Positions 1 through 9,627 of a DNA stretch of 64,000 nt are shown here, in pieces. The notes beneath the pieces were generated by a model. The model searched no databases and was not told the origin of the DNA. It saw nothing but the letters and a program-made list of their open reading frames with translations. The translations under genes and the position numbers were made by a program. The number at the start of each line of letters is the position of its first letter. The stretch's first letter is position 1. The DNA is from Terriglobia bacterium (GTDB lineage: Bacteria > Acidobacteriota > Terriglobia > Terriglobales > Acidobacteriaceae), in the NCBI GenBank assembly GCA_021325035.1, contig JAJPHW010000100.1, positions 20,506-84,505 of the forward strand, in the 5' to 3' direction.

Positions 1-474
1 GCGCGATCCAGTGCAGCGGATATTATTGTTCGTATAACTGCCGATTGTCCATTCGTTGATCCTGAATTGATTGACGAAACCATTGCTCTTCTACGACGTG
101 AAGAAGCCGATTATTCCGCGACAGATGTACCAGCGACGATTCCCCGTGGGACGGATGTCGAAGCTTTTACTTTTCCTGTGTTGGAGCGCGGTTGGTTGGA
201 ATCGTCTCAACCTCATGAGCGCGAGCATGTAACTCCATACTTTTATCAGCATCCGGAATTGTTCCGGCTGGCCACTCTTAAAAGCGAGTTAGACTGCCAG
301 AAGTATCGCTGGACGCTTGATACTCCTGACGACCTAACTCTGCTACGCGAAATTGCCCGCGAATTTAAGGGCAATTGCACTTTTACCTGGCGCGAGATCG
401 TCGCTTTGATGAAACACAGGCCAGATCTTATGACGTGGAATGCGCAAGTTGTTCAGAAGTCAGTTAAGTCATGA
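1..474 (+). CDS. spsF: SpsF-family cytidylyltransferase (CMP-sugar synthetase-like), 5'-truncated by window edge
   Basis: Frame 1 is open from base 1 (ARSSADIIVRITADCPFVDPELIDE..., PRGTDVEAF, EREHVTPYFY, RWTLDTPDDL), matching SpsF-type motifs. The ORF-track start at 67 (TTG) is internal. Adjacent to pseG/pseI. Confidence 0.85.
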   Translation, partial: ARSSAADIIVRITADCPFVDPELIDETIALLRREEADYSATDVPATIPRGTDVEAFTFPVLERGWLESSQPHEREHVTPYFYQHPELFRLATLKSELDCQKYRWTLDTPDDLTLLREIAREFKGNCTFTWREIVALMKHRPDLMTWNAQVVQKSVKS

Positions 475-1568
475 GGCCGGTCACGAAGACATTGCTTATA
501 CGCGCCGATGCGAGCGTTCCACGCGGCACGGGCCACGTAATGCGCTGCTTGGCTATTGCGCAGGCTTGGAAAGATGCCGGCGGTGAGGTGACGTATGCCA
601 TGGCTGAATCCACGCCATCAGTGGAAAGCAGACTCGATCAAGAGGGAATCAAAATTTTCTCCATACCGAGCACTCCGGGAAGTGCGCACGATGCTGAAAG
701 TCTTGTGGAATGTGCGCTTTCACAAAATGCAGATTGGTTGATCGTGGATGGTTATCATTTTGGCAAAGAGTATTGCCAGGCGCTTAAAGTTGCTGGGCTG
801 CGATTCCTCATCATCGCCGATCACAACACAAGCGTATGTGAGTCAGCTGACTTTCTCTTAAATCCGGATGTGTCGGACGAGCGAGAAGTGCGAGGTAATT
901 ATGGTCCACATGCCACACTACTGCTCGGCCCGCGGTACGCTCTTCTACGACGTGAATTCACATCCTGGAAATTTGCCGCCAGAGAGCCGGCGGATGGGCT
1001 ATTGAAAGTGCTGGTAACCATGGGCGGCAGCGATCCAGAAAATTTATCCCTACGCATAATGAATGCTTTGCAGAAATGTGGGCTGCAAGATTTAGAAGTG
1101 GCGGTGCTCGTTGGTGGCAGCAACCCGCACTTTGAAAAGTTGGATTATCTACAAAAGCATTCCGCCTCCAAATTTAAGCTCATCAAAGATGCTAGTAGTG
1201 TGCCGCAATGGATGGCATGGGCAGATGTTGCGGTAACCGCTGCTGGCAACTCTATATGGGAACTTATGTTCATGGGGTGCCCGGTCATTTGTTGTACTCG
1301 CGGCCCGGAAGACGAAAGATTACTGGCGCGCCTAGCGAAATGTCATGCCGCCATGGATATCGGTCCTTCATCCCATACTCAATTGGAGGAACGATTCCTT
1401 CGTGAATTCATGATTCTACGAGAGCACAAATTGCGTGAGGTAATGGCCAAGAACGGGCGTGCACTCGTCGATGGGTTAGGCGCTATGCGCGTCGTCGAGC
1501 AACTTTTGGCAGTGAAAGACCATACACAAAACAAAACTCAACATACAAGCGGAAGTATTCGTTCATGA
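471..1568 (+). CDS. pseG: UDP-2,4-diacetamido-2,4,6-trideoxy-beta-L-altropyranose hydrolase (PseG)
   Basis: N-terminus LLIRADASVPRGTGHVMRCLAIAQAW and C-terminal GNSIWELMFMGCPVICC typical of PseG; overlaps the upstream gene by 4 nt; near pseI. Confidence 0.9.
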   Translation: MRPVTKTLLIRADASVPRGTGHVMRCLAIAQAWKDAGGEVTYAMAESTPSVESRLDQEGIKIFSIPSTPGSAHDAESLVECALSQNADWLIVDGYHFGKEYCQALKVAGLRFLIIADHNTSVCESADFLLNPDVSDEREVRGNYGPHATLLLGPRYALLRREFTSWKFAAREPADGLLKVLVTMGGSDPENLSLRIMNALQKCGLQDLEVAVLVGGSNPHFEKLDYLQKHSASKFKLIKDASSVPQWMAWADVAVTAAGNSIWELMFMGCPVICCTRGPEDERLLARLAKCHAAMDIGPSSHTQLEERFLREFMILREHKLREVMAKNGRALVDGLGAMRVVEQLLAVKDHTQNKTQHTSGSIRS

Positions 1569-2308
1569 AAGTCGCGATTTCCCAACCAACGTATCTGCCT
1601 TGGATTGGTTATTTCGATTTGATGGATCAGGTGGACACGTTTGTTTTTCTTGATGATGTGCAGTTTGAGAAACAATCCTGGCAGCAGCGCAATCGAATTA
1701 AAACTCCGACAGGCTTGCAATGGCTTACTGTTCCAGTAATTTTTCGCGGACGCTTAGAACAAAAAATTCAGGATGTTGAAATCCGTGTACCCGATTTTTG
1801 GCGCGATCACTTACGCGCCATCGAACTGAATTATCGTCGTGCGCCGTTTTTCACCTCGTTTTTTGGGGAACTGATTTCTATCCTGGATTCTGCAGGATCT
1901 CAATTGGCTGATCTGAACATACGATTGATTGAGTGGTGCGCAAAGTTACTCGGCATTCGTTCCCGGTTGATCCGATCATCGCAGCTTCAGCAAGAAGGCA
2001 AACGCACCGAATTGTTGGCGAATATCTGCAATCACCTTGGCGCCGAAGAATACGTTTCTCCGATTGGGTCAGCCGCGTATCTATTGCTGGAACGGGAAGT
2101 ATTGCGCGAGCGTGGAATTCAATTGACCTTCCAAAACTATATGCATCCGGAATACCGTCAGATGTTTCCGCCATTTCTGCCCTATGCCTGCATTCTTGAC
2201 CTGTTCTTTAATGTCGGCCCGGATTCGCCGGGCGTCATGCGGGGAGGACACGGCGTGCCCCTCTCGCCGGAGGCGCTGGATTCCAGGGTTTCTGCAACGG
2301 ATGGTTAA
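1565..2308 (+). CDS. WbqC-like family protein
   Basis: MKVAISQPTYLPWIGYFDLMDQVDTFVFLDDVQFEKQSWQQRNRIKT is the WbqC signature; 4-nt overlap with pseG. Confidence 0.88.
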   Translation: MKVAISQPTYLPWIGYFDLMDQVDTFVFLDDVQFEKQSWQQRNRIKTPTGLQWLTVPVIFRGRLEQKIQDVEIRVPDFWRDHLRAIELNYRRAPFFTSFFGELISILDSAGSQLADLNIRLIEWCAKLLGIRSRLIRSSQLQQEGKRTELLANICNHLGAEEYVSPIGSAAYLLLEREVLRERGIQLTFQNYMHPEYRQMFPPFLPYACILDLFFNVGPDSPGVMRGGHGVPLSPEALDSRVSATDG

Positions 2309-2971
2309 TTATTTTTCAGCCGTGATCAACCAGTCAGAGTGGAGTTGAGTGCGTTGTCCCGTCGTAGTCTCCGTCTTTTCAAACACGACATTCCGAAAAG
2401 CACGAAAATAGTCGGGAACATCGTGAATTGCCAGAAAATGTTGAACTGTGCCCAGCTCATTGGTCTTGGATATTGTCAGACGAAAAGTGTTTGGCGCAAT
2501 ATATTCTCCTTTGCCATGGCGGAAATCTTGCGTAGTGCGCAGTACTGCGAATAATTTTCCCTTTGGCGTCAGCACGCGGTGAGCTTCCGCAATCCCTTTT
2601 TGCATATCTTCAGCAGTGCCGTAGTAGAAAACGCCAAAGCTCATCACGAGCTCGAAGCATTGATCAGGAAAAGGAAGAGCACGAAAAGACGATAGGGCAA
2701 GGCGCGATGGATCATGTGCTTCAAGTAAACGCTGCCGCGCATGGGTCAGGCCTGAAAAGGAAATATCGACCCCAAAAGCTGCAAACCCCAGTTCCGCAGC
2801 AAGCTTTACATGCCGGCCAGCGCCCAAGCCGATATCAAGAAATCGCACTTGAGTGGAACCTTCCAACATGCCACGGTTCGCCATCATAAATCGAACAGCA
2901 TGATCGCTCGGATAGATTGGGCGAAACCGGGGCTCGTTATGGAGGTGGTTCCAGTGCGTTGCAATGTCCAT
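2309..2971 (-). CDS. class I SAM-dependent methyltransferase
   Basis: VRFLDIGLGAGRHVKLAAELGFAAFGVDIS glycine-rich SAM motif; Methyltransf_11-like body. Stop codon abuts the WbqC stop. Confidence 0.85.
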   Translation of the reverse strand: MDIATHWNHLHNEPRFRPIYPSDHAVRFMMANRGMLEGSTQVRFLDIGLGAGRHVKLAAELGFAAFGVDISFSGLTHARQRLLEAHDPSRLALSSFRALPFPDQCFELVMSFGVFYYGTAEDMQKGIAEAHRVLTPKGKLFAVLRTTQDFRHGKGEYIAPNTFRLTISKTNELGTVQHFLAIHDVPDYFRAFRNVVFEKTETTTGQRTQLHSDWLITAEK

Positions 2972-3045
2972 GTTAGGGGTACTCTAACTGAAGCATAATC
3001 ATTCGGAAAGTTAACGCAGATGTATTAGTCGTCACGAGAAGGTAA

Positions 3046-4137
3046 ATGAAGGTAAACCCACCAAATTCCGTTGGCGCAACTCAGGCCATGCCTGAATTTG
3101 CAATCAACGCCAGGAAAATTGGGTCCGGCCATCCCGTTTACATCATTGCTGAACTGTCTGCCAATCATCATCAGGATTTTGAGCAGGCAGTACAAATCAT
3201 TCGCGCTGCTAGAGATGCGGGAGCCGACGCAGTCAAACTTCAGACCTACACGCCGGACACGATCACAATCCGCAGCGACCGTGAATATTTTCGCGTGAGC
3301 GGCGGAACCCTTTGGGACGGGAAGACGCTCTACGACCTTTACGGTGAAGCCTATACGCCGTGGGAATGGCAGCCTAAACTGAAGCAGGCTGCGAATGAAA
3401 TTGGGCTTGATCTCTTTTCATCACCGTTTGATCCGACTTCTGTGGATTTTCTTGAACAGATGAATGTACCTGCATACAAAGTAGCTTCGTTTGAGCTAGT
3501 GGATATTCCATTGATAGAAAAGATTGCCCGCACAGGAAAGCCGATCATCATGTCCACGGGTATGGCGACAACCGATGAAATTGACGAGGCGCTAGGAACC
3601 GCCCGCGGGGCGGGAGCAACACACGTTGCATTGCTCAAATGTACCAGTGCTTACCCTTCCCAGCCGGAGGACATGAACCTACGCACCATTCCGGAGATGA
3701 TTCGGCGTTTTAATGCTCCAGTAGGACTCTCCGATCATTCATCTGAGATTGCTGTGCCGGTTGCGGCGGTTTCTTTGGGTGCCTGCATCATCGAGAAGCA
3801 CTTAACTTTATCGAGAGCTGTTAAGGGCCCAGATAGTGCATTTTCTCTTGAACCAGATGAATTCAAGGCAATGGTGAGTGCAGTCCGAGTCGCCGAAAAG
3901 GCCTTAGGGCACGTGCATTTCGGCGCAGGCGCCCACGAAGAAAGCAGCCGTGTTTTTCGCAGGTCGTTGTTCATCGTCAAAGATGTGAAATGCGGAGAAG
4001 AGCTAACAACGATAAATGTTCGCTCGATTCGACCAGGGCATGGACTGCACACCCGCTATTTGAAGGACATTATTGGTAAACGGGTAAAGCGAGACATAGA
4101 GCAGGGAACTCCGTTAAGTTGGGACTTGGTGGAATAG
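3046..4137 (+). CDS. pseI: pseudaminic acid synthase (NeuB/PseI family)
   Basis: VYIIAELSANHHQDFEQAVQIIRAARDAGADAVKLQTYTPDTIT and C-terminal SAF domain (RSLFIVKDVKCGEELTTINVRSIRPGHGL). Confidence 0.93.
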   Translation: MKVNPPNSVGATQAMPEFAINARKIGSGHPVYIIAELSANHHQDFEQAVQIIRAARDAGADAVKLQTYTPDTITIRSDREYFRVSGGTLWDGKTLYDLYGEAYTPWEWQPKLKQAANEIGLDLFSSPFDPTSVDFLEQMNVPAYKVASFELVDIPLIEKIARTGKPIIMSTGMATTDEIDEALGTARGAGATHVALLKCTSAYPSQPEDMNLRTIPEMIRRFNAPVGLSDHSSEIAVPVAAVSLGACIIEKHLTLSRAVKGPDSAFSLEPDEFKAMVSAVRVAEKALGHVHFGAGAHEESSRVFRRSLFIVKDVKCGEELTTINVRSIRPGHGLHTRYLKDIIGKRVKRDIEQGTPLSWDLVE

Positions 4138-4139
4138 CT

Positions 4140-5228
4140 ATGCGACTGGCGTCCCCCATTTTGAAAAGATTTATTTATCCGGCGCTGGCAAAGACCGGTC
4201 AACTGCGCCATCGTTCCGGCGCGGGACCGGCAATCGTTACTTATCACGGCGTGCTTCCACGCGGATATGTCGTGCGGGACCGCAACGCCGATTGGAGCAT
4301 GGTGCGCCCGGAATCTTTGCGGCAGCAGCTCGGATTGTTGAAAAAGCATTATCGCATTATCACTCCCGGACAATTTCTTGCATGGTGCGAGGGCGAAACG
4401 GACCTTCCGCCGAATTCCGTCCTAATTACTTGTGACGACGGAATGCAAACCGCGGTGACAGAAATGATGCCGCTTCTAGCGGACATGAACCTTTCGGGGT
4501 TGTTTTTTGTAACAGAGCAGGCGCTTCTCAATCAGGCTTCGATGCTCTGGCATGAAGAGTTGTACTTGATGTTGCTAACGGCCCCAGAGCGAATTTCACT
4601 GCACCTGCCGTCATTAGGAATTGACGAGTATGCGTCAGGCCGCATGGAAAAACGCGACCTGTGGTGGAAATTAATCCACGAGCTATCAAAATTTGAATCA
4701 GTACAAAGAAGTAGGCTGATAGATATTGTAAGCTGGCAAATTCACGTTAAGCCAAACTGGAAAGATGCATACGCGGAAGACCCAGTTTTGCAGAGCCGTT
4801 TTTTCACTCTCAATCTTCAAGAAACGCGAGCTTTGTTAGAGGCAGGAATGAGTATTGGCGCGCATAGCCTGTCGCATCCGATCCTGTCGCAAGCCTCGTC
4901 GGACTTGGCTTGGCGTGAAATCGCCGAAAGCAAGCATCGCATTGAGCAAGCTTTACGAAGCCGGGTTTGGGCCATGGCCTATCCATTTGGCGACATAGGG
5001 TCAGTGGGACTGCGCGAAGTAGGGATGGTGGAGCGCGCCGGATATAGCTGTGCCTTTGTAAATTTTGGCGGCGGGTTCGGCGCTCCTCAAAATATTTTCG
5101 CTATGCAGCGGGTCCATGTGACGGGAGACATGAGTTTGAGTGAATTTGAAGCGCATGTTTCAGGTCTTCATCGTTCTTTACGGCAGAGATTCTTTCAAAA
5201 ACTTCCAACTTTGGCCGCAGCGGCATGA
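4140..5228 (+). CDS. polysaccharide deacetylase family protein
   Basis: VTYHGVLP...VLITCDDGMQTAV...IGAHSLSHPILS NodB-homology motifs. ATG at 4140 preferred over the ORF-track start at 4119. Confidence 0.85.
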   Translation: MRLASPILKRFIYPALAKTGQLRHRSGAGPAIVTYHGVLPRGYVVRDRNADWSMVRPESLRQQLGLLKKHYRIITPGQFLAWCEGETDLPPNSVLITCDDGMQTAVTEMMPLLADMNLSGLFFVTEQALLNQASMLWHEELYLMLLTAPERISLHLPSLGIDEYASGRMEKRDLWWKLIHELSKFESVQRSRLIDIVSWQIHVKPNWKDAYAEDPVLQSRFFTLNLQETRALLEAGMSIGAHSLSHPILSQASSDLAWREIAESKHRIEQALRSRVWAMAYPFGDIGSVGLREVGMVERAGYSCAFVNFGGGFGAPQNIFAMQRVHVTGDMSLSEFEAHVSGLHRSLRQRFFQKLPTLAAAA

Positions 5229-5244
5229 ATTGCCGCTGACAGTC

Positions 5245-6720
5245 ATGAATATCGTTGTCCATCGGGAAATTCCCGCCGCCCCAGTTCTTCAAAAAGACTG
5301 GAATCTCCTCGTAAGCAAGATGAAATCTCCAGAAGTTTTTTACACGTACGAGTGGGCGCTTGCAGTTGCGCGTTCCAAAGAAGGCTCGCGTGCTCCGCTA
5401 CTGTTGTTGGGATATTCGAGAGGGAATTTGGCGGGCGTCGCCGCGCTCGCAACATTGCAGGATGGCAGTGTGCAATTCTTATGTGCAAATACCGCTGATT
5501 ATTGTGATTTTGTCAGCAGCCCGGATGATCGGGGTGAGTTTGTACAGTCGGTATTTGCAGAACTCCGCAAAGAGAATTTTCGTTCGATTGCATTGGCGAA
5601 TATCCCCTCTACATCTGACACCTGCCATGCCTTGCGCGCATTGAAGAACCTGCCTGAATCCCATGTCTTTTCGCGGACCGCTTACCGGTGTGGCCAGGTT
5701 GTGCTCGGTTCACAAGAAAATCGGGAAGAGATGCGGCAATCATTATGGCGCAAAAAGAGCTTTCGGCACGATTCGGCTGCTCTTTCAAAACTCGGCAAAC
5801 TGCGGGTCGTACACAAAGTATCATCCCAGGAAATTTTAGATTTGCTGCCCAAGTTTTTCCAGGCGCATGTCGCTCGTTTTCTTGCCAAAGATCAAATCAG
5901 CAATATCGCTTTTCCGGAGCGCCGGGTCTTTCTTTTGGAACTGGCAAAGCTGCTTTCGCATGCGGGTTGGCTGAAATTCAGCTGCCTTATGGCGGGAGAT
6001 CGCACAATTGCATGGAACTATGGATTCGAGTTCTCAGGCAGTTGGTTCTGGTATCAGCCGACATTTGATACGGCGTTCAGCCGGCACTTTCCGGGGTTTT
6101 GCCTGTTGGCAATGATCGTCGCCGAAGCTAGTGAGCAAAGTGGGGTGCAACGGATAGATCTTGGCTTAGGGGATGAAAGCTACAAAGCTCGGCTGACCAC
6201 GGAGAGCAGAGAAACGGTTCACGTTACGATTTCGCGTACGTATGTTTCCCACGTTCGAACCGTATTGCGTTTTAAGGTGGGCCAGGTAGTTAAAAGATTC
6301 CCCAAGGTTGAGCGCGTGATACGTTACGGACTACATAAATTAAAGATATTGAAGCAAGGAAGATGGAGAGATAGAGAAGCGGATATACGTGAATGGGTGT
6401 TGGAACCTGAGAACAAAGTAAAGTATGGCGAGGCGACAACTCAACCTCTTACTCTCGATCTTCTCGCCCGTTTGGTTATGGATCACGTGAATGAGCCGCA
6501 CACAGTTGAATTTGCATTACATGCAGCTGCGAATTTAAAAGATACTAATCAGCAAGCGATTGCATTAGTTGATCAAAAGGGAGATCCGCTAAAGATTTTT
6601 TGCGCGCAACCGAATGGGGTCCATGCCATAAAGAAAAATTGCGTGGAAGGTGCGGGCTTGGTTGCTTCCGATATAGTGCATGCTGATTCTTCCCCGGTAG
6701 TCAATGAGGTCAAGATTTGA
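5245..6720 (+). CDS. GNAT/FemAB (CelD-like) acyltransferase with C-terminal extension
   Basis: Internal ATG at 5245 (MNIVVHREIPAAPVLQKDWNLLV...), YTYEWALAV, W.KKSFRHD, IDLGLGDESYKARLT typical of CelD/BcsL GNAT proteins. Confidence 0.75.
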   Translation: MNIVVHREIPAAPVLQKDWNLLVSKMKSPEVFYTYEWALAVARSKEGSRAPLLLLGYSRGNLAGVAALATLQDGSVQFLCANTADYCDFVSSPDDRGEFVQSVFAELRKENFRSIALANIPSTSDTCHALRALKNLPESHVFSRTAYRCGQVVLGSQENREEMRQSLWRKKSFRHDSAALSKLGKLRVVHKVSSQEILDLLPKFFQAHVARFLAKDQISNIAFPERRVFLLELAKLLSHAGWLKFSCLMAGDRTIAWNYGFEFSGSWFWYQPTFDTAFSRHFPGFCLLAMIVAEASEQSGVQRIDLGLGDESYKARLTTESRETVHVTISRTYVSHVRTVLRFKVGQVVKRFPKVERVIRYGLHKLKILKQGRWRDREADIREWVLEPENKVKYGEATTQPLTLDLLARLVMDHVNEPHTVEFALHAAANLKDTNQQAIALVDQKGDPLKIFCAQPNGVHAIKKNCVEGAGLVASDIVHADSSPVVNEVKI

Positions 6721-6917
6721 CGAATACAACGCGCACAGTTCATCTGCCGGAATCTCTCTGCGAAGCTATGGAGCAGAAGTTTGGGGAAAGATTCGGTTCG
6801 CTCGATCAATGCTTAATTTTTGTCATGCAAGAACTTACGCGCGACGATGCAGCGCAAATGGATCAAGCTGAGCAAAAAATCATCGAACAGCGATTGAAAG
6901 ACCTGGGCTATATCTGA
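6717..6917 (+). CDS. 66-aa protein resembling the small C-terminal domain of some AlkP-superfamily phosphodiesterases (ends RLKDLGYI)
   Basis: TTG start overlapping the upstream stop by 4 nt; TRTVHLPESLCEAMEQKFGERFGSLDQCLIFVMQELTRDD...IIEQRLKDLGYI; followed by a sulfatase-superfamily gene in the same operon. Confidence 0.65.
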   Translation: MTNTTRTVHLPESLCEAMEQKFGERFGSLDQCLIFVMQELTRDDAAQMDQAEQKIIEQRLKDLGYI

Positions 6918-6940
6918 CAGCGTGTCTCAGGAACTCACTT

Positions 6941-8089
6941 ATGTTGAGGCTCGCAAAAAAAGTCTGGGGTCGAGTCAGCCAACGGCGGCCTGTGCGCGGT
7001 TACTCTTTCAGCCGCCCATTGGTTGGGATTCAAAGCGACGATTGGGGCCGCGTAGGAGTGCGCGACCATCAAGGTGCACATCAGTTACGAGATTCCGGTG
7101 TCGAACTCGGCAGCCATCCTTATGATTCGTACACATTAGAAACAGCGAGTGATGTAAACGCGTTGCGCGAAGTATTGATGCGGCACCGCGATTCGACGGG
7201 ACGAGCGGCTTGCATTGTGATGAATTTTTTATCCGCAAATCTCGATTTTCCCAGGATGGCAGCCAGCGGGTACAAAGATGTCCACCTGCTTCCATTAAAA
7301 CAAGGGTTGCCGGGAAACTGGGAAAGACCGGGGCTTTTTTCGGCATATCAAGAAGGCGTGGCCGATGGGGTGTTCTTCCCTGCCCTGCATGGTTTGACCC
7401 ATTTCTGTCCTGTTGCGGTGGATCATGCGTTGACGAAAGGCGGAGAGCGCGCCGAGACTCTGCACGTATGTTGGCGTGCAGAAACCCCCTACATTTATTG
7501 GCGCATGCCGTGGGTAGGATATGAGTACAGGAATCCAGGGCAGCCCCGCGAAGGGTTTCTCGCGCCAGCTCAACAGGAAAAATTGATTGGACAGGCAGCG
7601 GGGTTTTTTCGAGATTTTTTTTCAACCCTTCCTGCTTCGGCCTGTGCCCCCGGGTATCGCGCCAATCATGAAACGCAGCGAGCTTGGAGCAAATATGGAG
7701 TTCGCGTAGCACAGAATGGCGCGAGTTTGGGAATGCCGCCGGCAATAGACGAATACGGCATGTTGAATTTGTACCGAACGCTGGATTTTGAGCCTTGCTA
7801 TCACGATGTGCCGCTTGAAGAGTCTATGAAGCTAGCCAGCGATAACATTGTTCGCGGGTTGCCAGTGATCATTTCGGTTCACTCGATTAACTTTCATTCT
7901 TCTTTGAGAGATTTTCGTAGTCGTACTCTGGTTTTGCTCGATAAATTTCTTACTGCGTTAGAGAAGAGATTTCCGAATCTTTTGTACGTGCACGATGCCA
8001 ATGTTTATGACCTTGTTCATCAAGGGAAATATAATTCCGCGCAGGATACGATTTCCGTGGTCGTGAGGGAGCAGGAGTTGAGCCGATGA
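6941..8089 (+). CDS. polysaccharide deacetylase-superfamily-like protein (function unknown)
   Basis: Continuous ORF in operon; VGIQSDDWGRVGV and SCAPGYRANHETQRAWSKYGVRVAQNG resemble NodB-like deacetylase motifs; 4-nt overlap with next gene. Confidence 0.55.
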   Translation: MLRLAKKVWGRVSQRRPVRGYSFSRPLVGIQSDDWGRVGVRDHQGAHQLRDSGVELGSHPYDSYTLETASDVNALREVLMRHRDSTGRAACIVMNFLSANLDFPRMAASGYKDVHLLPLKQGLPGNWERPGLFSAYQEGVADGVFFPALHGLTHFCPVAVDHALTKGGERAETLHVCWRAETPYIYWRMPWVGYEYRNPGQPREGFLAPAQQEKLIGQAAGFFRDFFSTLPASACAPGYRANHETQRAWSKYGVRVAQNGASLGMPPAIDEYGMLNLYRTLDFEPCYHDVPLEESMKLASDNIVRGLPVIISVHSINFHSSLRDFRSRTLVLLDKFLTALEKRFPNLLYVHDANVYDLVHQGKYNSAQDTISVVVREQELSR

Positions 8090-9573
8090 GCCAACGGTCC
8101 CTGATTTTAGTGACAGTTGACTGTTTGCGCGCCGATCATGCGGGATGGCTCGGCTACGACAAGCCAACCACGCCCTTTCTCGATTCTCTCGCCGCCGAAA
8201 GTGTTGCTTTCTCCAATGCGATTGTGGCTGGTTCCCCGACATATTATTCGTTTCCGGCTATTATGGCGTCTCGTTATCCGCTTGCGCTGGGCAGGGATGT
8301 AGCGGGTCTCGCGCCGGGTGAGCATACAATTGCCTCGGCTCTAAAAGAATATGGTTACGCGACCGCAGCTTTTGCGGCCGCTAATCCGTATCTTTCGGCC
8401 AGGTTTGGTTATAACAATGGATTCGATATCTTCGACGATTTCGGTCAAAAAAAATCAAGAGAGACTGCCCAGAAAAACGAAATAGATTCCCCAGACCTTC
8501 TTGGTGCTTTCAATCAATTGATCAATAAGCTCAGTCATAAATCGAAATGGATGGGGACGTTTTATGACGAACTTTATTTTCGCTATTGTCAGAATACTGC
8601 TTCCAGACAAGATTCATTGGATGAGGCAAGACCATATCCGACCGCGGACATCGTTGCTCAGAAAGCTATAGCGTGGCTAATGGCCAATGCTCATCGGCCA
8701 TTTTTTCTGTGGCTGCATTTTATGGATGCGCATAGCCCGTACTATCCTTCTATGGCTGCATGGGAGGCGATGGGGCATCAATCATTCGATACGGAGTATG
8801 CAAGATATTGGAATGCTTATTGGAACCGTTCGGACGTCGGCAAACGCCGTCTTGCCAGACACCAAGACAATGTGATTTCCCTCTATGATGCAGGAATTCG
8901 ATGGGTGGATATGCAACTCGGCAAGCTGGTAAGCCAGCTTCACGAACTGCAAGTATGGAACCGGTGTATCTTCGCGATAACTGCGGATCACGGAGAGGAA
9001 TTTCTGGATCACGGACAACGCTATCATTCACCATCGCAGACAGGAGAAGAGCTCACCCGAGTGCCATTACTAATTCATGTTCCTGGTGAAAGTCTGCCAA
9101 AATCGGTTCATTCTCCTTATAGCCTGATGCATCTTGGGCCGACGTTGCTCGATGCACTGGATGTTCCCGCTCCTGCAACCTTTCGGGGTAGAAGCGTCTG
9201 GTCTCACATAAAGAATAATCAGGCATGGGAAGATGTCGCAATTGTCGAGAATGTCGCGGGTTGTACGAACCCGTTCTATCGAAAGAATCGGTTGCATCCG
9301 CGGATTCTAATTGTCCGGGAGTCAAGGTACAAAATGGTGATTGATTTCAGCGTGCCCAAAATTCAGTTATTTGATTTGGCGCTAGATCCGCACGAAGCCT
9401 CCCCTCTGCCGGAAGAATCCGAAAAATCAGTGCATAAGCGGCTGCTGGAAAGAGCAAGCGAACATATCGCATCTTCAATGAAATCGCGGGATACGGAAAC
9501 ATCGTTTATGGCTCGTCTAAGCGAACTTCGGCTAGAATGTTCGCAATCCAGTGAGCAACAACAATCTGCTTAA
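8086..9573 (+). CDS. sulfatase / alkaline phosphatase superfamily hydrolase or transferase
   Basis: LILVTVDCLRADHAGWLGY, ITADHGEEFLDHG, PKIQLFDLALDPHE are sulfatase-fold motifs. Confidence 0.85.
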   Translation: MSQRSLILVTVDCLRADHAGWLGYDKPTTPFLDSLAAESVAFSNAIVAGSPTYYSFPAIMASRYPLALGRDVAGLAPGEHTIASALKEYGYATAAFAAANPYLSARFGYNNGFDIFDDFGQKKSRETAQKNEIDSPDLLGAFNQLINKLSHKSKWMGTFYDELYFRYCQNTASRQDSLDEARPYPTADIVAQKAIAWLMANAHRPFFLWLHFMDAHSPYYPSMAAWEAMGHQSFDTEYARYWNAYWNRSDVGKRRLARHQDNVISLYDAGIRWVDMQLGKLVSQLHELQVWNRCIFAITADHGEEFLDHGQRYHSPSQTGEELTRVPLLIHVPGESLPKSVHSPYSLMHLGPTLLDALDVPAPATFRGRSVWSHIKNNQAWEDVAIVENVAGCTNPFYRKNRLHPRILIVRESRYKMVIDFSVPKIQLFDLALDPHEASPLPEESEKSVHKRLLERASEHIASSMKSRDTETSFMARLSELRLECSQSSEQQQSA

Positions 9574-9627
9574 TCTACCGCCATATCGCCTACCTTGTGT
9601 GCAGCGGCGAGTGATTTTTAGTAGGTT

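Noticed and set aside
6922-7125. 67-aa ORF overlapping the start of 6941-8089
   Set aside because: Different frame from the supported CDS; the frame at 6941 continues for 382 aa and couples to the sulfatase-like gene.
7008-7745. 245-aa minus-strand ORF
   Set aside because: Antisense to the deacetylase-like CDS 6941-8089; low-complexity, Arg/Pro/His-rich translation without family motifs; shadow ORF.
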